NCBI GenBank assembly: GCA_950106755.1
Contig: OX467088.1
Span: 3,952,001 to 4,016,000 of the forward strand
Reading direction: 5' to 3'
Length of the DNA stretch: 64,000 nucleotides
DNA from: Climacium dendroides
Lineage: Eukaryota > Streptophyta > Bryopsida > Hypnales > Climaciaceae
Positions 22,648 to 33,510 of the stretch are shown piece after piece; the first letter of the stretch is position 1; each line of letters starts with the position of its first letter. The notes under the pieces were generated by a model. That model saw only the letters and a program-made list of their open reading frames with translations, searched no databases and was not told the origin of the DNA. The translations under genes were made by a program, and so were the position numbers.

Positions 22648-24852
22648 ATGGACGAAGAGGATGCAACACGAGGTTCAGGACATGGAGGTGAGCCTGCAAA
22701 TAAAAAAAAGAGGGGGAACAGGGCAACCTTGGATTGGGGCACACTCAATGTTCCGGAGATTCTGGCAAACGAGGGGTGGATGAATGAAGATTCACTGTGG
22801 ACAAGAGTGACGTGTCAGAAGTTCGTAGATTGGGCCCACATTAACCGCCATTGGGCATCTGACCGGTACGAGGTAAATGTGAAATCCGGGGTTGTAAATT
22901 TCGACCAGTGCCGACATTCGCACTTCAAGAAGAGATTGATTGAAGTGGCATTGGCGATTTGGGGTTCGAGATCCAGAAGAGATGGGACCCTTTCGTTGTG
23001 CCAAATGGCATATGCGGAAGTTTTTCTTAGGAAGGATGTGGATTGGAGAACCTTCCTCAGCAAGATGCGTCATGGTCAATCACCAAATAGACCTCGCAGC
23101 ATTCCACCAAACCTTGCCGTGCCATTGGACAATGTATCCAATGTGCAAGAAAACCCGAAAGAGCAAGTGGAGCAACCCGGGATGCAGGTGATGGAGGTAG
23201 AAGGTGGCATGGGCACCGAAGAAGACCTACCCAATGAAGATGCAATTGGTGGAGTGGAAGGTGAAGGTGATGAAGTACTTCGCTTGCGACAATTAGTCCA
23301 AACACTGCAAGCAGAAAAGGAAGCCGCATTACGACAACATGCTGCAGAGTTGGAAGGGCAAAGGGCTAGGGTAAAGACCCTTATGGATGAGAATGCAAGA
23401 CTCATCGCACGCGAGGCTGATCTCGTAGCACGTGAAAGGCGGTTGAGTACAGACGAAATTCCACCACTTGATGTGGTGGTCGAACGTGCTACATACGGTG
23501 CAGACGAAGACAGACCAGGCCCCAACAATGCAAACGAGTTTAGGGTGCAGTCACGGTCCTTGTTTCCAAGTGTTGGAGGTGCCACGTTGGATATTATGCG
23601 TGCACGTGCGGAGCGAGCTGAAGCAGAGGTTGGAAGTACTAAAGTCCACGTTGAAGAATTGACAAACGCTATGCGCGGTTTGGAACTTCGCACCAACAAA
23701 GCCGAGGCAAATGTGGTGCTGCTTACTACAGCTCAAGCTGGCTTGGAGCAGACCATGACCGCATTAAGTGCTCAAAATATGCGGTTGGTCCAAAACCCGC
23801 AGAAGGAACGCATGCTGCTTCAAATGTGCAACATGAAGTTGACATGCAGCTTAGCACTAAGCGAGGTTGAGCAGATGCAACGTGAAGTGAAGAGAGTGGC
23901 TGCGGAGTTCAATGATGGCGGCGAACGTTATTTTGGCTTGACCTCGTGGCCTCGAGTGGAAGAAATGTTCACTGATGATTTGCCAGTGAAGCTCGAGAAT
24001 GCAAGCATCGATTGGAATAGTTCTCCACGCTTGGAATTTCAATACGACACGGAGCGCTATCGATACGAGCCAGCGAACGGAGATGGGATTAGGCCACTAG
24101 TGTGGCCTTTGGTTCCCGATTTTGTACAAGACGACACCACATGTATTATGTGCCAAGAACCATTTGGCCCCGAGGGTGGATGGCATCTTGGTACATGTGG
24201 CCATTTATACCACCCCATGTGCCTCATTCTACACATGGTCACCCGAAAAAGATGTGCACAATGCAAGGCTCCATTTCATCCGAGGCTGTACAAAATGTTT
24301 GGCCTCCAAGCCCACATGCCTGAACATTACGAGCACAATGAAGAAAATTTACCGAGGCCCGCGAATAGAACGCATTAGGGGATGGACATGACTTGGCTTT
24401 GGAAGTGGGGCCACGACAATCGACACCTCCCGGCAAGAACAGTCGCGGAGATACACTGGGAGAATGATGACGCGGTGACAGAGGTGATTAAGAGGGTAAT
24501 TGGAGATGGTGATCCAGGGCGGCGATTATATTTTGGTCAAATTGCTGGTGGACATTGGGACCCGGACCTCTCCATTTTTGTGCGTGCACCACATCCACAA
24601 GGCATAATGTTTAACTCTCAAGGCATGCCTGTCGGATTTGAAGGTGAATTGAATTTTGAGGAAGAAATGATCTACATTGAAGACAATACCTTCCATGAGC
24701 CTGCACTTGTGAGTGCCATTTTCTCCCATTTACACAACAGATACGATCGTGACGCACATCAACTTTTGACGACTTTGCAATCAAGAGAAGAGTTGCAAAG
24801 ATTTTTGAGAAGCAGCATAGCACGAGGCATTGTAATTGAAGAAATAGAATAG
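22648..24852 (+). pseudogene. Coiled-coil RING-finger protein carried by the hAT element
   Basis: From ATG 22648 one frame runs to 24852 (735 codons), broken only by a TAG at 24376-24378. Order of parts: a basic N-terminal tail (NKKKRGN); a conserved domain of about 140 residues ending DVDWRTFLSKMRHGQ; an acidic linker; long coiled coils (about residues 205-290 and 315-435, heptad-like, rich in A/E/R/L); then a RING-type zinc site at about residues 497-540. There, CIMC, CGHLYH, C and CAQC give a C-C-C-H-H-C-C-C ligand order. After the stop comes a C-terminal domain with the pattern GHWDPDLSIFVRAPHPQG. RING domains usually mark E3 ubiquitin ligases; that role is inferred. A related copy lies at 29035-30955. 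The start is the first ATG of the frame after the leader. Confidence 0.8.
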
Positions 24853-26394
24853 ATAGTTTTGGATGACGTTGTGTACAAATAGATAGATGCATAGAATTAA
24901 ATTTCTAAAGTTGTACAAAGTAGAGCAATGTAAAGCCTAAACCAATGTACCACGTTTTGATGGATTTATAAAACATTGTACATTTATCATTTTCTTTTCC
25001 CCTTGTGTATTGTTGCTTTGCCTTTGTCTTTTAGGTTAATCCATTGGCCGTTTTCCTATTAGTGTAGAAGAATCTTATATACTTAGATGGTAGAACCCTC
25101 ATGGATTATTATTTTTTTATTTCTTGCCAAACAATGTAAAATCAATTTAGCAACTTTTGTAATTAGAAATTCAATAACAAACTCTAATCCCTTATCCTTA
25201 GAATCTTAGATGCCCAAGGTTTGCTTTGAGCTTTGTAGAATTTGCTCTAAATTGAACAACATGTCAACATTTTCATTAGGTGTATCAATTTTCAAAAAAT
25301 TGTAATTGTATAAATTCGAACTAGGCATGTTAGTTACCTCATAGAAAAGGAATCCTAAACAATATCACTTATGGAGTAAAAGATTATAATGTTTGCCCAG
25401 GAGGGTGCTAAAACTAAAAAAATGATGTGAAGTCTTACAATCCTCTTTTCACAAGTCCAATTTAAAAAATTGGTGACCAAACAAATATGAAATTAGAGGA
25501 CCTAATATGTATAATCCCAATCAATTTATGACTTTTAAAAATCTATACCATAATTTTCTTTAATTTTAAATGAATTTTGAATGTGATTTTTCTTCCAAGA
25601 TCCAATGTTTTTGAGGCACATTTCCAAGACCTCTCAATACTACAACAAGTCAAGATTGCAATAGGTACCCTTGCACAAAGTTTAGAATAGAAAAATCACT
25701 ATCACATATTTTTAAGAACAGACTGTTTATGCTATAACTAGAATTCAAGAACAACTTTTTAACTTCAAAGTTTGAACAACACCAGATTTGGGTGCCTTGG
25801 GCATGTAGGGGTTAACCATTTTTTGGACGATGAACAAATTCAGCTTCCTATTTCAGTTTGGTTTTTGCTTGGATCAAAGTCATCCTAATTTTTGGTGATA
25901 CTTTATCTAGTTGACTAGTTCATATCTTATCTAATGGTTTGATTTGTTGTTCTTAGAATACACATTTTTTTAAAATTACAAATGTGGAAGTGTGTCAAGT
26001 GGTCAACTTGCATTGACCCTAGTTCAAAATTGGATTTGCAAAAATGAGGTCATAGATGTAAAGAGTATAAAAATTTCAAAAAATCACCATGTCAACGCAA
26101 CCTCATTTTAAGTCCATTCCAACAAATTTCAATCAAGGAATGATAATATTTTGCTTGTAATTGAATTTTGAAGGAATTTTGAATTTTTCCTTCCAAAATG
26201 TATAGAAAAAGATTGGTGATAGCATTGATGGATCTAACCTTACGGATGGAATCTACAACTCAAACTCTACAACTTCTATTTGTATACCAATTCCAAAATA
26301 TTCTTCTAAATCATACTTTATAATGGTATTTTCCAAATTGTCATTTTGGGAGAAGAATCCAAATGTTTAGGGGTTAAGTGCAACAAATTCAAAG
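24853..26394. other. AT-rich 3' part of hAT element with nested TTAA element
   Basis: No gene is evident. A TTAA-type non-autonomous element lies at 25202-25811, and a second terminus of the same kind (TTTAGGGG|TTAA) is at 26367-26377 without a clear partner. Confidence 0.6.
25202..25811 (-). mobile_element. Non-autonomous TTAA-flanked element, family I (inverted copy)
   Basis: The right end reads GGGCATGTAGGGG followed by TTAA (25812-25815). The left end is decayed (TTAG, then AATCTTAGATGCCC). The whole body matches, in reverse complement, the element at 54034-54680, including the inner ends ATGCCCAAGG and GAATTTGCTCT.AATTGAAC. There is no coding capacity. Confidence 0.7.
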
Positions 26395-26940
26395 CCCGTC
26401 CATCCTGACCGTCCAGCCAAACCATCCATCTTGACCGTCCATCCAGACCGTCCAGCCAATCCGTCTAGATCGACGGTCCAGATCGACCGTCCATCCAGAC
26501 CGTCTAGATCGACGGTCCTGATCGACCGTCCATCTCGGCCGTTCAACCGACCGTCCAGCCAGACCGTCTAGATCGACGGTCCAGATCGACCGTCCATCTC
26601 AATCGTCCAGCCGGACCGTCTAGATTGACCATCCAGCCAAGCCGTCCAGATCGACCGTCCAGCCAGACCGTTTAGATCGACGGTCCAGATGGACCGTCCA
26701 GGTCGACGGTCCATCTCGGCCATCCAACCGGACAGTCCAGATCAACCGTCCAGTCCAACCGTCCACATCGACCGTTCATCCAACCGTCCATCGCAGCCGT
26801 CCAGAGCTCCCGGCGACGAAGCTCGTCCATCCATTTCTGTAGTCTGAATCATCCTCTGTCGCCGGTTGTCATTTGGATTTCATCCTGACGGACGCTGGGG
26901 ATGGATCCGGACATCCTGACGGACGGACGTGACGTGACGG
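26395..26940. promoter_or_regulatory. Right-terminal CCGTC/GACGG motif array of hAT element
   Basis: Dozens of GACCGTCCA words recur about every 10-20 bp, with dyads such as CCGTCTAGATCGACGG (CCGTC-N6-GACGG) several times between 26455 and 26700. The array ends in GGACGGACGTGACGTGACGG next to the terminus. Such dense subterminal motifs are typical transposase-binding arrays in hAT and CACTA elements. Confidence 0.85.
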
Positions 26941-26951
26941 GGACAACCCTG

Positions 26952-26959
26952 GTTTCAAG
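26952..26959. repeat. hAT target-site duplication, right copy
   Basis: GTTTCAAG, identical to 13186-13193. Confidence 0.93.
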
Positions 26960-29034
26960 CTATTCGGGCAGAACCTTCGACAGATTTAGGAACAATAAAA
27001 TGTATTGGTCCTGGTCTGTACAATTATGTTGATGATGGGACATACCGACAGTGGCTTCAAGACCATCCTTGCTCTAGTAATGATGCATATGTCATTAGGG
27101 AGGTACCCTCTAGTCCAATAGCAATAGAAGGTACTAGAGAAGCCCCGATTGAACTCTTTGATGATACTGCAGATAAGCAACATCCACCCACATCTAAATT
27201 TGTTCTTGGTAGTTCTCTTCACCTTTCAAAAACTCCCATTGTTGCAATAGAGGAGATTAGTGGTCCTAAGGTGATTACCCCAATACCATTCCGTCCAGGA
27301 GGATCTCAAAGGAAAGAGGAGTGCCCACGATGTGTAACACCATTGGAAATTCAACAATGTATCTCAAGTCAAACCTTGACTCTTCCAATTAGCTGCTACC
27401 ATCCCAAAGAGTGGGATCTTTCACTTGCATTGACTATAGGGCGATCATCTTCATCTCGTGAATATCCAAAAGGTAAACAATTTTTTTTGTAAGCCTAAAG
27501 ACTGACAAAACTTTAAGCCTTATCCAAGTGTACCTACTAACTCATGTATAGATAGCCCTATTGCTATCAGAGACTTTCCTATTGATTGCAATCCTCCTAC
27601 AAGGTGGATACCCGGAGTACATGGAGAATGGGGAGAAGATATCAATACACTAAGTGAAGAGGAAGTCATTCTATCACTTTCAACAACGAAAGAGGTGTCT
27701 ACTGTCCCAATGAAGGTAGTTCCTTATGGAATACGCAACGCCTCAATGAGTTTGCAACAAAAGATCATGGAAGTGGAAAGCTCAGAAGACATAGGAGAAG
27801 CAACAACTCTACGTTCCAAAAAATTGAAGGACCACCTACCAAGCATTCAAAGCTTACACATTTTAGCTAGCACAATTCCTGCTACAGAGACTCTTCTTGG
27901 AATAGGTTCTACTCTTACCATAAAGTTAAGCGAGGAGAAAGATATAGAGGTTCTTTAAAACGAAAGTGAATGTGGGCTTGTATCCTTTGTAGATGACATT
28001 GTTGTTGAAGATGTCTATCACTTCGAGATTGATGGTACTCAAGAATTATCTTGGGATCCCATTCTAACAAAAGAAAAAATTCTTCCTAATCTACATTTCC
28101 ATAGAACTTCGGAAGGTCTCCAAGTAGGGACTGACCTACCTACCTATCCTCTAATACCAAATGATTGGTACCATGGTCCTAGTGATCCAGTCCATGTTCA
28201 AGCTTCTGATTGGAAAGAGATAGACGTCTCTTTTCCAAAAGAAAAACAAAAAATGATCAAAGTAGGGGCACACCCTTGAAGGAGAAGAATTAGACAATTA
28301 TCGGTCTATGATAATGGAATACCGAGATGTATTTGCATGGTCTTATCGAAAGCTAAAAGGTGTATCCCCTTACATTGTTGAGCACACCATTCCAGTAAAA
28401 CCGAATACGATTTTGGTTAGACAAAGGCAAAGGCAAATGAATCTAGCCCTTCAATTGATAGTTAAAATAGAAATTGAACGTTTATTGGAAGCCAAGTTCA
28501 TTCGACTTGTAGAAATCACAGATTGGGTTTCTCCAATGGTTTTGGTGAAGAAGAAAAATGGAAAACTCCGAGTATGTGTGGATTACCGCCAACTCAACAA
28601 ACACACTCTGAAAGACCATTTTCCCCTTTCCTTCATCAACACCATTGTAGATGAAGTAGCTAATAATGAATTGTTCACTTTCATGGATGGATATTCAAGC
28701 TACAATCAAATTTCAATAGCACCAAAGGATTGGTCAAAGACAGCCTTTATTACTCCATAGGGAACATTTATCTATGTAGTAATGCCATTCGGTCTTTGCA
28801 ATGCACCATTCACTTTCCAACGGGTGATGAGTTTTGCATTCTCTAATTTATTACACAAATCAATGATAGTATACATTGATGACTTTAGCACCCAGTCCCC
28901 TAGCAAAGATCATCTTCCACTAGTGAGGGAGTGTCTTATTTGTTGTAGACAAACTGGAATCGCTTTGAACCCAGATAAACTATTTTTAGGGATAAAAAGG
29001 GAAGTTTTACTAGGCTATGTAGTATCTAAACGAG
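26960..29034 (+). mobile_element. Ty3/gypsy retrotransposon, right part (spacer and reverse transcriptase)
   Basis: The retrotransposon frame resumes right after the hAT duplication and leads into reverse transcriptase. RNase H, integrase and a 3' LTR are missing: the similarity stops after ...GYVVSKRG at about 29034, where RING-gene sequence begins. The spacer 26960-28300 has small frame breaks, one of them at about 28268-28280. Confidence 0.8.
28308..29034 (+). pseudogene. pol: Ty3/gypsy reverse transcriptase, 3'-truncated
   Basis: The sequence of RT motifs is clear: DVFAWSY, WVSPMVLVKKKNG, RVCVDYRQLNKHT, FTFMDGYSSYNQI, then after a TAG (28758-28760) VMPFGLCNAPFTFQR and the catalytic YIDD at about 28873. 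A segment with NPDKLFLG and LLGYVVSKRG follows. The TAG stands where the family normally has Trp (TPWG), consistent with a G-to-A change. Both halves are in the same frame. The thumb, connection, RNase H and integrase are lost at the junction with the RING fragment. Confidence 0.85.
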
Positions 29035-30955
29035 GTTCATCTTTTCATTGCGCGGGCGTAAATGTATCTCAAGTTAAACTTGGAAAGAGGGTAGACTGGT
29101 CTACTATGGTGGAAAGAGGCAACAAAATCAAAATGTCACATTTTACAAACGGATTAATTCCGATGAATGCGCGAAGGTATCCAAAGGGTGGATTGGGACA
29201 TTTCAGAACAATAGTGGAAGTGCCTTACGACAATTATATGACCGAAGAATCCTCTATAGATAATGATTCCAATAGTACACGTACGCTTCCACGACCACCA
29301 ACTACTCGGAGTCAGCAACGCATCAGAAGATGGAGGGCCCTATGAATGGATGAGCTTGAAGAAGGTGTTCCACCAGCAGTTCCTAATGAACTAGTCATTG
29401 AAGCACCAAATGAACCAGTTCTTGAAGCAAGTGAAGAAGAACCTCTTATCCCAATGCAAGAGGAAATAGATGTGCAGGTGGATACGGTTGAGAGTTTGAA
29501 GAAGGAGTTGAATGAAAAAATCAACAAACTTCAAGGACTATATGAAGATAGTCACAGATTGAGGGTGGAGTTGGAAGACAAGAACAATACCATCACCCGA
29601 CAATCCAAGAAATTGGTCGCTTGCAATGTGCTCTTGAAACGACCACAATAACTGATGAGGTTCTTTCCACAGTCGTAGAACCTCAAGATATTCCTGCAGC
29701 AAACGTCACAGTAGAGGATGGAGACCTTCTATCCCTTCTTGCATGGAATGTGGAGCTCCAAAAGCGTTTGGATGCATTGGTCTTGTAGTATTATCAGTGG
29801 AAGTTGGCATGCGTGTTCACCGTAGATAGGAACCGGCAAATGGCTGCCGAGTTCACTAAAATTTTCAACACATATCTTGAACACAATCAAGAGCGTGTCT
29901 TTGGCTTAACTTCTTGGGCCCTTGTGGACGACCTCTTCCAACCCAAGAAAATGGCGACCAAAGTCATCTTTGGAAATCAGACTGTCATTGATTGGGCTCA
30001 AAGTGGTTGGGATTTTCAGAATGCCATGTCTGCCTATGTGACCACCCCTAGTAAATTATTATGGCCAAAACCGTCTGCCTTTGTTGAAGACGGAATTCAG
30101 TGTATAATTTGTTTAAATAACTTTGGCCCGGAAGGTGGAATGCATTTGGGCATGTGTAGGCACTTGTATCACCCAATTTACTTGATCAGCTTAATGGTCA
30201 ACCGTAGATGCTATGCAGTGTACAAGGCTCCTTTCCACGAGCGTTTATATGAGTTGTTTGGCTTGGTCGAATTCATGCCACCAAGTTGGGAATTTGATGC
30301 CAACAATGCACCTGCCCATCCCAGCAAATGGGGAGAAGACCTTGTTTGGAATTGGTGGTACAAGTACCACTCGTTGGAGAAGTCCCGACTTTGTAATCAA
30401 TGGGGTTGGGAAAATGATTCAGATGTAGTTGTCAAAGTGTGCCACAACTTGATTAAAGGCACATCGGAAGCAAGCCAAGGAAAGAGGAATTTCTTCTTCC
30501 AATGCTTCAACGGGCATTGGGATGAAAATGAGAAGAAACTCCGATTTGGGCCCCACCCTCGGAACTGGCTTTGGGATAAAGATGGAGTGCGTATTAACGA
30601 GCACGAGGTGGTGGATATTGAGAGTGACAACGATGACGGATATGACATGCCTGGTCCACGAGAAAGAGTCATGATGTCGGAATCCAAGTGGAGAAACTAG
30701 TTCAAACTTGATGCGGTAGATTTTCTGTTGGACCAATATAGTCCGCAAACGCGTCAAGCGCTTGAAGAGCTCCAACAATCCCAAGTTTTGAGGGCCATAT
30801 TAGAGGAGGATGGGCCAGCTAGGCGAACTCAGTCTGCAGTCCGGAGGCTTCGCTTGGGCCCTAATGAAGACCACATTCTTGAATGCGGCATACATGATGA
30901 TGAAGCAGGTCCAAGTGGCACTGCTAGTAGTCCTATGGATGTGGACGAAGCCTAA
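29035..30955 (+). pseudogene. 5'-truncated second copy of the coiled-coil RING gene
   Basis: It begins within the N-terminal domain: KLGKRVDWSTMVERGNK aligns with RKDVDWRTFLSKMRHG of the hAT-borne gene. It proceeds through an acidic linker and shorter coiled coil (to 29651), then a long frame at 29804-30700. That frame carries GLTSWALVDDLF, the RING remnant (CIICLNNFGPEGGMHLGMC, H, H) and the C-terminal GHWDENEKKLRFGPHPRN motif. Two RING ligands are lost (HPIYL where HPMCL is expected, and CYAVY where CAQC is expected). Stops and shifts at 29343, 29650 and 30698 separate the pieces. A final acidic piece lies at 30728-30955. It is diverged enough to represent another family member. Confidence 0.7.
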
Positions 30956-32185
30956 TTTTGAACAGTTGAGGCATAATAGGAAAAAAATAGATAGAACTAC
31001 TTACAAATGTAGAGGCTTATAGCTTTTTAAATATTTATCATGTACGCCCATGTGTACAACACAATACGTTGAGACTATTATAAAAATGTTATGTTGTGCA
31101 ATTTTTTAATTTTGTTTTTTATGACATACATGAAATACATACAACTATTATCCGATATTGTATTGTTGTACTACTTCCATTTTGTATAAGTTCTACTTGT
31201 CAATTTTATATTTGCTTACATATTTCAATATTTGTCACTTCCTCAAAGCACAATTTCCCTTCACCCTAGCATCCCTAGCTCCATGTTCATTTGAACCCTT
31301 AAAGGACTTGATGTCTTGATCCATTCTAAAATAGTGAAACTTATAGTCTAAGCTAAATCCATCTTTTTAAATTGAACGGTAGAAAAAAAATTATATTTTA
31401 AATAGTTCAAACTATGAATTCCATATCATTGTAAGAAATTCCAATTTGTTTCATGAAGAATTGAAATTGTTATAATGTTTTATGTAAAAAATTAACATAA
31501 ATAAATAAAAATAGAAAAAACAATCTAAATATCTTGAAATTTTTTCAAGAACTACAAGGAGAAAGAGAGATTAGTATGAAAAAATTTCAATTGAACGTCT
31601 TGTTTTTTATACCCAAAACAATAACAACAAAGATCTTGAAGTCAAATTCAATTGTTAAAGCAAATTTATCCTTTTATTTAACAAGAAGAAAGAATTTTGA
31701 TAGTTTTTGTTAGTAGATGAATGCATTTTCTATTTTTTTTTTCAATATTTTTGTGGAAAAATCAAATTATAGTGAATTTTTAAAGCTAAAATTAATAAAA
31801 ATTTATATCAATTAAAATATATATTAAAATGATCTATAATTTTTACAATAAATAAAAACAAGGATGAGAAACACAAACATGTAAATTATTTATAAATTAA
31901 ATTAAAATTAAAATCAAATATGAATAGAAGACACTTTACATGGTGTTATTTGGATTTTAACACATGGAGCCTACCCTTGAAATAATTCTCTCAATTTCTG
32001 ACATATTTCAAAATTTCAAATTACAGTACAAGTAGAACTTATGAAGCTTTATTTTCTTAGTTTAAAATAAATTCGAAAAATGGATATTCCAAAAGTTGCA
32101 ATCAAGGTTGCATCCACTTTTTAGATGCGCGGACATGTAAGTATTAACTTGCAGTTCGTTTTCAGTGTCTTCAACAAAATACAAG
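30956..32185. other. AT-rich DNA, no recognisable feature
   Basis: Very AT-rich, with no ORF or repeat that I can name. It lies between the RING relic and the first CGTCC-N-CGCC cluster. Confidence 0.5.
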
Positions 32186-32189
32186 CAAT

Positions 32190-32345
32190 GGGTGTCCCAC
32201 GCCTGAACCCCAACGTCCGCGCCCTGCACTCTTGAAAACAAAATCAGTGGGGAATCCTACTTCTCAACTCCACCGTCCGCGCCCAGCGTCCACGCCCAGA
32301 CATCCCAAAAAACAAAGCAATGGCTTCTAACTCCCGACGTCTGTC
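32190..32345. repeat. CGTCC-N-CGCC motif cluster 1
   Basis: AACGTCCGCGCC, CCGTCCGCGCC and GCGTCCACGCC occur within 120 bp, with the phrase CCCTGCACTCT that recurs in the cluster at 35888-35960. The motif defines six clusters between 32 and 44.6 kb and is associated with the second hAT transposase. Confidence 0.75.
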
Positions 32346-33510
32346 GTAGCACAGGGTAAGTGAAATTCCCTATTATGCTCACAAAAATCTCTTTAAAGCA
32401 TAATAAAGTGACTCTAAAGATCGAATCCAAGAGACTTTGTGAAGTGTTTCGTGTTACTAGGTGATTTGAGGAAAGTTTCCTAATTCCATTATTCTTGATC
32501 ATACCTCTCTCACCTTTTTCCCAAAATACTGGATGATTTCCTAATATTCCTATAAATTAATCCGGTCCAGACTAATACTAACCTGAATCAAATTTAATTG
32601 ACAACCTTCAAGAACCAACCAGGAATTCACACTTCCGACCGGATCTCGCACTACTTTAATCGAGGGCTTCCTTTCCTCGGCTTCTATACAGTTCTGTTTA
32701 GCCTCTATTGGCACTTTAGAGGGATCTGTCACTTATTTTCAGAGAGGTAAACACTCCCCTCTTTCTGGTTTTTATAGTGATGGAAAATTCACTAATCTAA
32801 TCTATTCTCCTATCTTAACAAGATCCGGTTTGATCTTTCACAACAAATTGGAAGTAATCTCAACCTGTAGGTCACACAAAGATCCCCCGTATGACCCTCA
32901 CTTACTACAACGACCTTACTATCTTTTGCAATCCGTGCGAAACTAAAGTGGCTACAAGTGCGCCTGCCCGTACCAACATAATCTAACGTTCTTCCGTTTA
33001 CTTCTTTAGATGGTGAGACCTCTCAAGTGTTTAGAGGCTAATCTAGACATTCCATCTAGTAGCTCTAGCACAATTTGAGGATCCTTTCTCTCACTACCTA
33101 ACCTAGCACTAGTTATCTCACCCGGAATTATGATCCTTAAACCTACTGAGGTGTCTTGACTCACTCCCAACACTTACAACCTGTTCACATGCACCTGCAA
33201 TCACAAGAAGACAATAAGGAGAGAAGATCCTCTCACACTCTATTCATCTATATTCAATCTCTCCCTTCCTTATCCAGCCAATCTTTGTGAAGACAAGAAA
33301 AACAATAGACAATACACAAGAGACAGCATATGCAAGAAGGAAAAGCTCCCAGTCTCAGTCTTGAGACTTGAATTATATACAGAATTTACAAAAAGGTCTC
33401 CCCGAAAATCCAGCACTTATCCGGCTGAGATTTTTGAATCTGAACTTTTCTTAACTTTCCGGAACGAGGTCCGGTCTAACAAAATTTCCTATTCTCTAAT
33501 TTCTAGCTAC

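Larger units (their letters stand above)
13194..26951 (+). mobile_element. 13.8-kb three-gene hAT transposon
   Basis: The element begins CAGGGTTATC and ends GACAACCCTG, a hAT-type inverted terminus (9 of 10 bases pair). It is bounded by perfect GTTTCAAG duplications and inserted in a gypsy protease frame. It contains a transposase (13729-16811, plus), a pseudokinase-like gene (19038-17395, minus) and a coiled-coil RING gene (22648-24852, plus). Four clusters of CCGTC/GACGG dyad motifs lie at 13205-13450, 19256-19630, 21890-22370 and 26395-26940. Younger insertions inside are a 106-bp inverted-repeat MITE and a TTAA-flanked element. Typical plant hATs of the Ac type are about 4-5 kb with one gene, so the size and cargo are unusual. 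Confidence 0.9.
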
